Below, one piece after another: positions 19,756 through 28,575 of a stretch of 64,000 bases of DNA. The notes beneath the pieces are model-generated. The model did not search any database. It was not told the origin of the DNA and was given only the letters and a program-made list of their open reading frames with translations. This DNA comes from JAHEDH01 sp963745865 (GTDB lineage Bacteria; Actinomycetota; Acidimicrobiia; Spongiisociales; ZC4RG35), in the NCBI GenBank assembly GCA_963745865.1, contig CAVUYZ010000003.1, positions 620,001 through 684,000 of the forward strand, written 5' to 3'. The stretch's first letter is position 1, and each line of letters opens with the position of its first letter. A program made the translations under genes and the position numbers.

Positions 19756-20779
19756 TTACTCCCGGAGCTCGGTCAACACGGCCTCGATCTCGGCCATCTG
19801 GTCTTCGGTCAGAGGGACCGAAGTCAACTGCCCTGGCGTTCTCCGTCGCCTGCTCCACGGTCCGTGCGCCTGGGACCGGGATGAGGTTGGGCGAACGCGC
19901 CCACAACCAGGCGAGAGCGCCCTGGGCGACGGTTCGGCCATCCGACCGGAGAATCTCTTCGATCGAGTCGACACGTTCCATGAACCTGGCGACGGGTCGC
20001 CCCTCCTCGAAATAGTGGAGCCATTCCGGCGTGATACGACGCAGGTCGTCGGTATCGGTGACCTGCGTCTCCATCGTGTGAGCGCCGGTCAGGAGTCCGG
20101 TGGCGAGGGGAGCGGTAGCCAGCCCGGTCACGCCATGTCGATCACAGATGGCCATCAGCACCGGTGAATCGCGGACGACGTTCACCTCGAACTGGATCGC
20201 ACCGAAACCCTCGTTGCCGATCCAGGCCCGGGCAAGATCCGGATCGTTCGTCGACCAGCCGTAAGCTCCGATCTTCCCATCGGTGCGCAGCTGCTCGAGG
20301 GTTCCCACGAAGTCATCGGCGAGTTCCTCCTCGAGTTCGCCGAGATGGAGCATGTACAGGTCCACGTGGTCGGTTGAGAGGCGTCGGAGTGAGGCCTCGA
20401 GGGCCGTTGTCACGTACTCGGGGCTCGAATCGATCCCGATCGCCTGCTTGGCGTCCTCGTCGAAGAGGTTGCCCCACTTCGTGACGATGGCGATCTCGTC
20501 GCGCACGTCGCCCAAGGCTTCTCCGATCAGGCGCTCAGCCGTACCGGCGCCGAACACATCGGCAGTGTCGAAGAGGGTGATGCCGTTGTCATAGGCAGCT
20601 CGCAACACCGCGATCGACCGCTCAGGGTCGAACTCACCACCCCAGCCGAGCGGCTGGTCGCCACCGAAGAAGGGGCCGGCGATCGGCCAGGTTCCCAAGC
20701 CCAACGGTGAAACCATCCGGCCATTCGTTGTCAGCGGTCGTTCGGGCCCGTTCACGGTGATCCTTTCGCTCTCCGGCAT
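19756..20779 (-). CDS. Aldo/keto reductase (apparent frameshift; Phe at catalytic Tyr)
   Basis: About 340 residues forming an NADPH-dependent TIM-barrel reductase. Catalytic Asp (DTADVF), Lys (IVTKWGN) and His (YMLHLGE) are present, but the usual Tyr of DTADVYG is Phe. The C-terminal PVPGARTVEQATENARAVDF binds cofactor. A single extra base near 19817 moves the last residues (LTEDQMAEIEAVLTELRE, stop at 19756) to another frame. The start at 20779 has GTG 20730-region alternatives. The substrate is unknown. Confidence 0.82.
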
Positions 20780-20857
20780 CCAGCGATGACGGCCGAGTCG
20801 GCCGACATCCCGGGCGGGATCTGTTCAGCAACTCCGAGAACGCTACCGGGGAATCAG

Positions 20858-20882
20858 CGGTGCGGCGCGATGCGCCGCACCG
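20858..20882 (-). terminator. Hairpin after DEAD-box helicase gene
   Basis: A CGGTGCGGCGC stem with its complement around a three-base loop lies 5 bp beyond the helicase stop on the minus strand. It lacks a clear U-run. It likely ends or protects the helicase transcript. Confidence 0.5.
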
Positions 20883-20887
20883 GACGC

Positions 20888-22169
20888 TCATCGATTGCGA
20901 TTCGAGTTCGAGTTTCGGTTCCGGTTCTGATTCCGGTTGCGATTGCGGTTCCGGTTCCGATTACCGCCGGAGCCGTGTTTGCCGCCTCCGCCGTTGGAGC
21001 CCTTTGATTCCGCGACGATTGGAGCGTCGCCGATGCGGCTTCCTGACGACCCGGTGAGCCAATCGTCTGCTGGGATGTGCATCTTGGTCGAGAGGCCGAT
21101 CGAACGTTGCAGCTTCTCGAGGTCTCTGAGCTGGTCGGCGAGTACCAACGACACGACGACACCGTCGGCTCCAGCGCGTGCAGTCCGTCCGGAACGATGG
21201 AGATAGTCCTTACCATCGGCCGGCAGATCGAAGTGCACCACGCTCGCAACACCGTCGACGTGGATGCCACGTGCAGCGACGTCTGTCGCGATGAGGGCTT
21301 TGACCTTTCCCTTGCTGAAGGCGTCGAGGGCACGGTTGCGCTGATTCTGAGTACGGCCACCGTGAATCGAGGTTGCGGCGACGCCGGCGCGCTCGAGCTG
21401 CTTTGCGACCCGATCTGCGCCGCGTCTGGTGCGTGTGAAGACGATGGACGGGGTCGATGTTCCGATGATCTCAGCTGTCTTCCCGACCCGGTCGTGCTGG
21501 TCGACCTTCCAGAAGTAATGGGACGCCTGACCGTGGTCCTCGTCACCCTCGACTTCGTGACGGACCGGATCGCGCTGGTAGCGCCTTGTGAGCTCAGCGA
21601 CATCACCATCGAGGGTGGCGGAGAAGAGCACGGTCTGGCGCTTCTCGGACGTCATGTCCATCAGCTTCTTGACCTGTGGCATGAAGCCCATGTCGGCCAT
21701 GCGATCGGCCTCGTCGATCACGGCGATGTCGACATTCGACAGCGAAAGTGTTCCCTCCTGGATCAGATCGGCGAGGCGTCCCGGCGTTGCAACAACGATG
21801 TCGACGCCGCGCTTGAGCTGTCGACGCTGGAAGTCGTAGCCGACTCCGCCATACACCGCCAACACCCAGCGATCAGCGAGTTTGGCCAAGGGGAATGAGC
21901 TCACGGCTGATCTGCTCGGCGAGTTCGCGGGTCGGTGCGAGCACCAGCGCCCGAGGCTTGCGTGACTCGGCTTTCTGGACTCGTGCGATCAATGGCAGAC
22001 CGAAGGCCAGAGTCTTACCTGAACCGGTCGGGGCCCGCCCCATCACGTCCCGACCTGCGAGCAGATCGGGGATCGTGGCGAGCTGAATCGGGAATGGCTC
22101 GGTGATCGAGCGCTGAGCGAGAGCCGAGGTGAGCCGCGCGGGAACACCGAGATCAGTGAATGTTGTCAT
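20888..22169 (-). CDS. DEAD-box RNA helicase with Asn-Arg repeat tail (apparent frameshift)
   Basis: About 426 residues. Motifs in order: Q-motif region TEPFPIQLATIP, Walker A GRAPTGSGKT, PTRELAEQ, TPGRL, VIDEADRM, SAT, IATDVAARG and HRSGRTARAG. These ATP-dependent enzymes remodel RNA, often in ribosome assembly or cold growth. One extra C in a CCCC run near 21893 splits the frame between ELIPL and AKLADRWVL. The C-terminus after residue 370 is Gly/Ser-rich and ends in about 26 residues of alternating Asn and Arg, a probable RNA-binding tail. Confidence 0.88.
20891..20975 (-). repeat. Imperfect hexanucleotide repeat coding for Asn-Arg dipeptides
   Basis: A run of related six-base units (consensus AACCGG/AATCGC on the coding strand) encodes the helicase tail. 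The low complexity makes it a likely site of length variation. Confidence 0.75.
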
Positions 22170-22520
22170 GGTTGTTGTTGCTCCTCGGATCCTCTGGGGA
22201 TCTAGGTACGGGGATACGGCTCGAAACCCGCAGTCCGTACATAACGAGGGTCGAGATGCGTGGATCCGAGGTCAGGAACCAGGCATGTCGCAGAGTGTGT
22301 CGGAGAGTGCGACGTGCGCAGACCTCGATCCGACGGGGCGATTGAGAAACGCTACCACGTTTTCGCGAAGCTACCGCATCGGCCGTGTCGATGGCGCCTG
22401 TAGATCGCGAGGATCCCACCGCCATTGGAGCAAACCGGGCAGCGAGCCGACCGAGGACCTCCGACCCTTGCGCCGGTTCATCGGTCGCCAGACGCTGGAA
22501 CGAGACGTCAGGAGGCGGAC
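22170..22520. other. Intergenic region, no gene seen
   Basis: This 351 bp gap separates the divergent helicase and flavodoxin genes. I see no convincing coding frame, RNA gene or repeat; short frames here have no recognisable features. It should contain both promoters. An AGGAGG at about 22510 serves the flavodoxin gene. Confidence 0.5.
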
Positions 22521-23027
22521 GTGAGAGTGCTGGTTGCAGTCGCATCACGCCATGGTGCGACTCGGGAGATCGCGGACGAGATCAGGACGGTGCTCGAGGC
22601 GGAAGGTCTCGATGCCTCCGTCGCCGATGTGTCGCCCACGATGCCGCTGGCTGGATATGACGCAGTTGTTCTGGGGAGCGGGGTGTACGCCGGTCATTGG
22701 CTCGCTCCGGCCAAGCGTTTCGCAGCTGCCAACCGAGTACCGTTGCGCGAGCTGCCGGTGTGGCTGTTCTCCAGTGGGCCACTTGGCGATCCATCAGAAC
22801 CGGAGAAGGATCCGGTCGACGTCGATGCGATCGACGACCAATTGAGCCCGATCGACCATCGGGTGTTCGCCGGGAAGCTCGACAGGTCTGGCCTGGGGTT
22901 CACAGAGCGAGCCATTGTGGGGGCACTGGGGGTAGCTGACGGGGACTACCGCCCATGGGATGAGATCCGGGACTGGGCCGAGGGCATCGCCGCCCACGTG
23001 AGTCAGTTGGCCGCCATCGTCGGTTAG
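22521..23027 (+). CDS. Flavodoxin-domain protein (HemG-like)
   Basis: A 168-residue flavodoxin fold. The N-terminal FMN phosphate-binding loop reads ASRHGATREIADEI and the middle has DAVVLGSGVYAGHWLAPAKRF, as in the HemG/menaquinone-dependent protoporphyrinogen oxidase group. GTG start at 22521 with AGGAGG six bases upstream. It may pass electrons as a small FMN protein or oxidise protoporphyrinogen; no heme gene is nearby, so this stays open. The stop overlaps the convergent bactofilin-like gene by 4 bp. Confidence 0.8.
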   Translation: MRVLVAVASRHGATREIADEIRTVLEAEGLDASVADVSPTMPLAGYDAVVLGSGVYAGHWLAPAKRFAAANRVPLRELPVWLFSSGPLGDPSEPEKDPVDVDAIDDQLSPIDHRVFAGKLDRSGLGFTERAIVGALGVADGDYRPWDEIRDWAEGIAAHVSQLAAIVG

Positions 23028-24130
23028 GTCAGCTGCGCCGCAGGTGACCGTTCATGCCAGGGACCCGAACGCGCACGACCCGACCAACGCGTCCATGCGC
23101 CGGCGCCGGTGATGGTGACCGCGAGACCGATGAGAGCACCCAGGATCGGCACGAAACCAACGACGACCAGGACGGCAACACCCGCAGCCATCGACAGATA
23201 GGCGGGGACATCGTTCGGGAGCAGTCGACCCCCGCCCCACGCGCCGACGGTGATGGGGGCGAGCACCGCGATCATGACGAACCCGACGACGGCCACGACC
23301 ACCACGCTCAGCACCATCGCCGTGATCGTCACCCCCACCAGGAGATTCAGGCCGAGCCACGCGAAGAACACGGTGAGTAGCCCACCGACGATGAGTGCGA
23401 GAAGCGGGCCCACGACGAGACCTGCAAGGAAGATGAGACCCCATCCGATGACCGGGCCAGGGGCTGTCTCGATCGTCGACACTCGAGTCACAAAGGGCCG
23501 TTGGGCAATCCACAGCAACGCGAGGCCGATGAGGAACAGGGACGCAAACCGCGTGACCGCGCGCATGATCGGACTGGTTCGATCCACGACTTCGGTGTCG
23601 TCGTCGATCGTCACCGTTTCCGAGCCTGAGACAGACCCCTCGTTTGAGTATGTCCCGGCACGGCCGAGAACATCACCGCCCACCTCGCCGCTGATCGAGA
23701 ATGAGCCAGAGCCGAATACGACATCGTCACCCACGGTGCCGGCGAGTGTGAGCAGACCGACGCCTGCCATGAGATCTTCGGAGACATCGCCGGAGATCCC
23801 AACCTGGCCGGCCCCGACTCGCAGGTCGCCGCCCACCGTTCCCGGGACGTCGAGCGTGCCCGATCCAACCAGGGCATCGCCGGTGACCGTGCCGTTGATC
23901 GACACCTGACCACCGAAGGCGATCAGGTCACCGTCGACGACACCATCGATCTCGATCGTGCCACCGAACAGGTACAGATCGCCGTCGACCGTTTCATCGC
24001 CGCGCACAGTGATCGAATCGCCGGTGCGGATCTTGCCCTCCAGGTACTCCTCCTGTTGAGCAAAGGCGACGGAGCCCGCAGCCAGCAGGAGGACGACCGA
24101 CAGCACACCCAGACCCAGAACGCGGCTCAT
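23024..24130 (-). CDS. Exported bactofilin-like (polymer-forming) membrane protein
   Basis: A 368-residue protein. A signal peptide (VLGLGVLSVVLLLAAGSVAFA) is followed by about 150 residues of short beta repeats built on patterns like VDGDLIAFGG, VTGDALVGSG and VGGDLRVGAG, the right-handed beta-helix periodicity of bactofilins. Then come four to five membrane helices (SLFLIGLALLWIA, GLIFLAGLVVGPLLALIVGG, ITAMVLSVVVVAVVGFV and others). Canonical bactofilins are cytosolic; here the beta part should be outside. The ATG at 24130 is chosen because the signal peptide begins there. Role unknown. Confidence 0.8.
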   Translation of the reverse strand: MSRVLGLGVLSVVLLLAAGSVAFAQQEEYLEGKIRTGDSITVRGDETVDGDLYLFGGTIEIDGVVDGDLIAFGGQVSINGTVTGDALVGSGTLDVPGTVGGDLRVGAGQVGISGDVSEDLMAGVGLLTLAGTVGDDVVFGSGSFSISGEVGGDVLGRAGTYSNEGSVSGSETVTIDDDTEVVDRTSPIMRAVTRFASLFLIGLALLWIAQRPFVTRVSTIETAPGPVIGWGLIFLAGLVVGPLLALIVGGLLTVFFAWLGLNLLVGVTITAMVLSVVVVAVVGFVMIAVLAPITVGAWGGGRLLPNDVPAYLSMAAGVAVLVVVGFVPILGALIGLAVTITGAGAWTRWSGRARSGPWHERSPAAQLT

Positions 24131-24221
24131 CTCGACCTCTCTCGCATCGGTCGACCGGTGTCGACACTCCCTCGAATCTACCCGGCCCACCCGGCACGGA
24201 CAGGGGCAATAGTCTGTACTC

Positions 24222-24719
24222 GTGACCCACATCCGACCCCTGGCTCCGCTCGACCTCGACCGGGTTCTCTCGATCAATCAAGACGCCAAACCGGCGGTCG
24301 GTGACCTGGATCGCGATCGACTCGACCACATCGTTGGACAGTCGACCATCGCGCTCGGTGCCGAGGTGGAGACGGACCTCGCCGGGTTTTGCCTGGTACT
24401 CGGCCCAGACGCCGTGTACGACAGCGTCAACTACCGGTGGTTTCAGGAGCGATACGACGACTTCGTCTACCTGGATCGGGTGGCTGTCGTCCCTGAACAC
24501 CGGGGGAGCGGGGTGGGCCGGGCGATGTACGAGGAAGTCGAGCGCCTGGCCCGGGAGCGACATCCAACGGCGACGGCTTTCACCCTGGAGGTGAACCTGC
24601 GTCCGAGGAACGAACCGTCGTTGCGGTTTCATCACGGGCTCGGGTTCCGGGAGGTGGGTCGCCAGGAAACCCCATACGGAGCAGAGGTCAGCCTGATGGA
24701 GCGATTGTTGACCCGCTGA
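24222..24719 (+). CDS. GNAT family N-acetyltransferase
   Basis: A 165-residue acetyltransferase. Motif A, the acetyl-CoA pyrophosphate-binding segment, reads VAVVPEHRGSGVGRAMYEEV near residue 90; motif B follows with FHHGLGFREVGRQ. GTG start at 24222, divergent from the bactofilin-like gene. The acceptor substrate is not evident from sequence or neighbours. Confidence 0.85.
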   Translation: MTHIRPLAPLDLDRVLSINQDAKPAVGDLDRDRLDHIVGQSTIALGAEVETDLAGFCLVLGPDAVYDSVNYRWFQERYDDFVYLDRVAVVPEHRGSGVGRAMYEEVERLARERHPTATAFTLEVNLRPRNEPSLRFHHGLGFREVGRQETPYGAEVSLMERLLTR

Positions 24720-24743
24720 GGGCCGCGTTGTCGAGGCTCGGTC

Positions 24744-25100
24744 TCAGCTCTGGGGCGAACCGAACCGCAGCATGTTCCCGTCAGGATCGATGTAGGCACC
24801 CTCGATCGCGCCGTAGTCGGTGGGAGTGGGATCCACGATCTCTCCGTCGACGTCGGCATCTGCCCATTCCGAGGCGAGTGCGTTCGCATCTTCGACCAGC
24901 AGGTATGCGACCGAGTTCGAGCGCAGCGGCTCGATCCCGGCAACGAGGGCGAGGTGGATCGTCACACCACCCCGTACGGCGTAGGCATAGTCGTCGTTGT
25001 GGGCCCGGACGGTGAATCCGAGCTCCTCGTAGTGGTTCATCGACGCTTCAAGGTCGCCCACAGGGAACACGGGTGCGACGTCTTCGAAATACACAGTCAT
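24744..25100 (-). CDS. VOC family protein
   Basis: A 118-residue single VOC domain: VAPVFPVGDLEASMNHYEEL at the start and GAYIDPDGNMLRFGS at the end, similar to bleomycin-resistance-like proteins. The ATG at 25100 is preferred to the longer frame because the extension has no VOC character. Activity unknown. It is the second of four VOC proteins in the window. Confidence 0.8.
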   Translation of the reverse strand: MTVYFEDVAPVFPVGDLEASMNHYEELGFTVRAHNDDYAYAVRGGVTIHLALVAGIEPLRSNSVAYLLVEDANALASEWADADVDGEIVDPTPTDYGAIEGAYIDPDGNMLRFGSPQS

Positions 25101-25294
25101 GGCTGCAAGATACGTGATCGAAGGTGGATTCTGCAGATCCTGCCCGCCACGCGACCGCCACCACGCCATTCGGGGACCGAGCGGCACCCACTCGAATGTG
25201 GGCACAAAGCGCCGAAGGTCCGCACTCGAGGGTCGAGAGACCCTCGGCGGTGCAGCCGGCACTCGATACAGTGATCATGATCGAAGGGAGCGAT

Positions 25295-26584
25295 GTGAAC
25301 GTCTTCGAGACGGTCTCTGAGCGAGGCCATGAGCAGGTTCTGTACGGATCGGACCCGGAGTCGGGCCTGCGGACGATCATTGCGATTCACGACACGGCGC
25401 TCGGACCGGCTCTGGGAGGCACCCGCTTCTATCCCTACAACACTGAGGAAGACGCGCTGATCGACGTCCTTCGCTTGTCGGAGGGAATGACCTTGAAGGC
25501 GGCCGCCGCAGGACTCGACCTCGGCGGCGGCAAAGCCGTGATCATCGGCGACCCCACACAGATCAAGAGCGAACGGCTGTTCCGGGCATTCGGTCGCATC
25601 GTCGACTCGCTCCAAGGTCGGTACATCACCGCCGAGGACGTCGGGACGACGACTGCTGACATGGAGTGGATCCGTCGTGAAACCCGGTGGGCGCTGGGGA
25701 CGCCCGTCTCCGAGGGCGGGTCCGGTGACCCGTCGCCGGCGACGGCACGAGGGCTCAACGCGGCGCTGAAGGCGGTCGCTGCGCACCTCTGGAACGACAC
25801 CGACCTCAGCCATCGCCGAATCGCCGTCCAGGGTGTCGGCAAGGTCGGATACGCCTTCGTCCGTCTGCTGACAGAGGCCAGGGCCGAGGTCATCGTTGCC
25901 GACATCTCCGACGAGGCCGTCGACCGTGCGGTGTCGGAGCTCGGAGCGAAAGCGGTCCCGCTCGATGAGATTCTCTCGGTCGATTGTGATGTGCTGTCGC
26001 CGTGCGCGCTGGGTGCGGTATTGAATGAAGACACCATCCCCACCGTCGCGTGTCAGGCCGTGGTCGGCTCAGCCAACAACCAACTGGCGACGGACGTGGA
26101 CGCAACGGCTCTCGATCAGCGCGGGATCCTCTATGCGCCAGACTTCGTGGTCAACGCAGGCGGGCTCATCAACGTCTACGAAGAGCTGAGGGGGTATTCG
26201 AAGCCGCGGGCCCTCCACCGGATCGATTTCATCGAACAGGCAACGCGGCGCATCCTCGAACATGCCGCAGCCGAGAGTGTCACCCCACATGAGGCCGCAG
26301 TGGCGGTAGCCGATCAGCGAATCGCAGAGATCGGCGATCTCCGACGGTTCCGGCGCAGCGGTGACGACCGAACAACTGACGCCGCCGTTGCTTTCGAGGG
26401 TCAGATCGAGGAGTTCGTTCGATCCGCTTACGGCTCGCTCCGACTTCTGGCGATCCGTCTGGCGATCAGGACCCCAACGACGGGCCCGGCGATCAAGACG
26501 ACCGTCACGACGACGCCGATGACCGGGAGTTGGCGGTACACCTCGGGGAGGCTCGTCTCGTATCCGCTCTCGAGTCCCGAGTAG
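25295..26584 (+). CDS. Leu/Val/Phe-type amino acid dehydrogenase (3' end uncertain)
   Basis: An NAD-dependent branched-chain or aromatic amino acid dehydrogenase. The catalytic Lys region LDLGGGKAVIIGDP, the GGTRFYPY loop and a Rossmann domain with VQGVGKVGYAFV are clear. GTG 25295 is chosen because GAAGGGAG lies just upstream; ATG 25277 is an alternative. The family normally ends soon after IAEIGDLRRF, near 26365. Here the frame runs on to 26584 across a convincing membrane-protein gene on the other strand, so a frame error near 26340-26390 probably hides the real stop. The reaction is reversible oxidative deamination to the 2-oxo acid. Confidence 0.85.
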   Translation: MNVFETVSERGHEQVLYGSDPESGLRTIIAIHDTALGPALGGTRFYPYNTEEDALIDVLRLSEGMTLKAAAAGLDLGGGKAVIIGDPTQIKSERLFRAFGRIVDSLQGRYITAEDVGTTTADMEWIRRETRWALGTPVSEGGSGDPSPATARGLNAALKAVAAHLWNDTDLSHRRIAVQGVGKVGYAFVRLLTEARAEVIVADISDEAVDRAVSELGAKAVPLDEILSVDCDVLSPCALGAVLNEDTIPTVACQAVVGSANNQLATDVDATALDQRGILYAPDFVVNAGGLINVYEELRGYSKPRALHRIDFIEQATRRILEHAAAESVTPHEAAVAVADQRIAEIGDLRRFRRSGDDRTTDAAVAFEGQIEEFVRSAYGSLRLLAIRLAIRTPTTGPAIKTTVTTTPMTGSWRYTSGRLVSYPLSSPE

Positions 26585-26691
26585 ATGACGATGTTGACGG
26601 CGACGATCGCTCCGACGATCGTTCCGATGGCCCCTCCCACGATGGCGATGACCAGCCATCGCCAGGTGCGAGGCCGACTGTGGTTGTTCAT
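26428..26691 (-). CDS. Small two-helix membrane protein
   Basis: An 87-residue protein with a positively charged start (MNNHSRPRTWRW), two hydrophobic helices (LVIAIVGGAIGTIVGAIVAV and VIGVVVTVVLIAGPVVGVLI) and a positively charged end (ARRIARSRSEP). The pattern is that of a hairpin membrane protein with both ends in the cytosol. I do not recognise a family. It overlaps the doubtful tail of the dehydrogenase frame on the plus strand and is divergent from the iminopeptidase gene. Confidence 0.65.
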   Translation of the reverse strand: MNNHSRPRTWRWLVIAIVGGAIGTIVGAIVAVNIVIYSGLESGYETSLPEVYRQLPVIGVVVTVVLIAGPVVGVLIARRIARSRSEP

Positions 26692-26774
26692 GTAGCCATG
26701 GTCGCGCTCGGTCGGGGTGGCTGGCAGAGGACGACGTCCCAATCCACCCGCCGCCTCCCGTAGGCTCCTGGTCG

Positions 26775-27737
26775 GTGCCTGCATACTTCCCCGAGATAGA
26801 ACCTCATGACAACGGATGCCTCGATGTCGGCGACGGCCATCAGGTGTATTGGGAATCTGTCGGGAATCCGGACGGCGTCCCTGTCGTCTTTCTGCATGGC
26901 GGGCCAGGCTCGGGATCCTCTCCCGGCCAGCGCCGATTGTTCGATCCTGACCGGTATCGGGCGATTCTCATCGATCAGCGCGGGTGCGGGAGGAGCCTCC
27001 CTCTCGCCGAGGAGTCACCGGCCGATCTGACGACCAACACCACCCATCATCTGATCGCCGATGTCGAGGCGGTGCGTGACCACCTGCGCATCGATCAGTG
27101 GCGAGTCGTTGGCCTGTCCTGGGGTACGACCCTGGCTCTGGCCTACGCCGAAACCCATCCCGAGCGGGTTGGAGGAATGGTGCTGGGGCTGGTGACGACC
27201 ACCTCCGAACGTGAGGTCGAATGGTTGACCGAGGGCGTCGGTCGGTTGTTTCCCCAACAGTGGGAACGGTTCGCCGAGGCGGTGCCGGAGCAATACAAGG
27301 GGATCCGCCTGGTCGACGCCTACGCCGAGATGCTGCAAGGCCCCGACGACGATCTTCGTGAGCACGCTGCTCGGGCGTGGTGCGCGTGGGAGGATGCCCA
27401 CGTGTCGCTGGGGCCGGGTCACCGGCCGAGTGCGGGATTCGCCGACCCGGTGTTCCGACGTCGGTTTGCGCTGCTGGTGACCCATTACTGGCGTCACGCA
27501 GCCTTCATGGGACCGGATCAGTTGGTTCGCGAGGTCTCCATCCTCGACGGTATCCCGGGGATACTGATCCACGGTCGGTACGACGTCAGCAGCCCGCTCG
27601 AGACTCCCTGGCGCATCTCGCAATCGTGGGTGACCAGCAGACTCGAGGTGCTCGAAGACTCGGGGCATGGCGATTCTGAGAGCTTCCCGGTGGCGCTGAT
27701 GGCGGCGATCGCCGAGATCCACACCGATCGTGCCTGA
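26775..27737 (+). CDS. pip: Prolyl aminopeptidase (proline iminopeptidase)
   Basis: An intact 320-residue S33 alpha/beta hydrolase that releases N-terminal proline from peptides in the cytosol. Typical motifs: VVFLHGGPGSGSSPGQRRLF (oxyanion), IDQRGCGRS, nucleophile elbow GLSWGTTLAL, catalytic Asp in HGRYDVSSPLETPW and catalytic His in LEDSGHGDSE. GTG start at 26775. Length is as expected for the family. Confidence 0.93.
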   Translation: MPAYFPEIEPHDNGCLDVGDGHQVYWESVGNPDGVPVVFLHGGPGSGSSPGQRRLFDPDRYRAILIDQRGCGRSLPLAEESPADLTTNTTHHLIADVEAVRDHLRIDQWRVVGLSWGTTLALAYAETHPERVGGMVLGLVTTTSEREVEWLTEGVGRLFPQQWERFAEAVPEQYKGIRLVDAYAEMLQGPDDDLREHAARAWCAWEDAHVSLGPGHRPSAGFADPVFRRRFALLVTHYWRHAAFMGPDQLVREVSILDGIPGILIHGRYDVSSPLETPWRISQSWVTSRLEVLEDSGHGDSESFPVALMAAIAEIHTDRA

Positions 27738-27803
27738 GCTCGCCACCGACGGGGGAGTGGGGGCACCTCTGGCAGGCACGGATCCCATCCGTGACCTGTG
27801 ACC

Positions 27804-27956
27804 TCACCGGCGGATCAGCCAGCCGATCCTGCTGGCCGAGGCTGTGTAATGGAAGCCGATGAGAACGGCGAACACGACCCCGAGATCCCGTCGAACAACG
27901 GCATACACGGCGACGGCAGCGCCTCCCAGGATGACGAGCTCCAGGACGAGACGGGC
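27804..27956 (-). pseudogene. YrdB family (DUF2568) C-terminal remnant
   Basis: On the minus strand about 50 residues read ARLVLELVILGGAAVAVYAV and, further on, GVVFAVLIGF, ending at a stop at 27804. This matches the C-terminal half of YrdB/DUF2568 membrane proteins. Directly upstream the frame has a stop (27957-27959), and no N-terminal half follows in any frame. The gene has therefore been cut, and 27957 probably marks one edge of the accessory segment to its right. Confidence 0.6.
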
Positions 27957-28116
27957 CTAGCAACGTCCACGAAAACGCCCAATGAACTGCCTATCCATTA
28001 CAGGCACCGCCCCCTCGACCACACGGAACGTGGTCCGACCACCGACGTCAGATGTTCACCTCCTCTCGTCCTGTCATGGGTGGTAGGGTCGCGGCTCAAA
28101 GGAAGGAGGAAGAAGA

Positions 28117-28575
28117 ATGGCACACGGTGACATCACCCACATCGATGTACCGGTCGACGAGATGGACAGGGCAACGGACTTCTACGCAAAGGTGTTGGGC
28201 TGGCAGATCGCCGAAGTAGAGGGGTTCGAGGGGTACCCGATGTGGCAGGCGCCCAACAAGATAAGCGGCGGGGGTTTCGTGAAACGCGAAGGTGATTTTC
28301 AGTCGATTCGGAACTACGTCGAGGTCGACTCGATCGACGAAGTTCTCGCGAAGGTCACCGACGCCGGCGGCGCTGTAATTTTGGAGAAGTCGCCGATTTC
28401 CGACACCAGTTGGTATGCAGTCTTCTCTGATACCGAAGGCAACAGGTGGGCCTGTACGAGGGAACCACCTGATACAGAAGCCGAGGACACGCTGACGTGG
28501 CCGCGAGCTGGCGACGCCAACCTGCGTGAAGTTACTAGCTGGCCCACCGTCGGCCACGAGCGGGACGCCATCTGA
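28117..28575 (+). CDS. VOC family protein with C-terminal extension
   Basis: A 152-residue protein with one VOC domain: DITHIDVPVDEMDRATDFY at the start, RNYVEVDSIDEVLAKV in the middle and VFSDTEGNRWACTRE at the end, followed by about 35 residues without recognisable fold. A strong GGAAGGAGG lies just upstream. Codon use is less GC-biased than in neighbouring genes, which fits a recently acquired accessory gene. Confidence 0.8.
   Translation: MAHGDITHIDVPVDEMDRATDFYAKVLGWQIAEVEGFEGYPMWQAPNKISGGGFVKREGDFQSIRNYVEVDSIDEVLAKVTDAGGAVILEKSPISDTSWYAVFSDTEGNRWACTREPPDTEAEDTLTWPRAGDANLREVTSWPTVGHERDAI

Noticed and set aside
20891..20975. Possible CRISPR-like or satellite repeat
   Set aside because: Units are six bases with no spacers and encode the Asn-Arg tail of the helicase in frame.
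27798..28130. 110-residue plus-strand frame before the VOC gene
   Set aside because: No recognisable feature, overlaps the VOC start and is antisense to the YrdB remnant.
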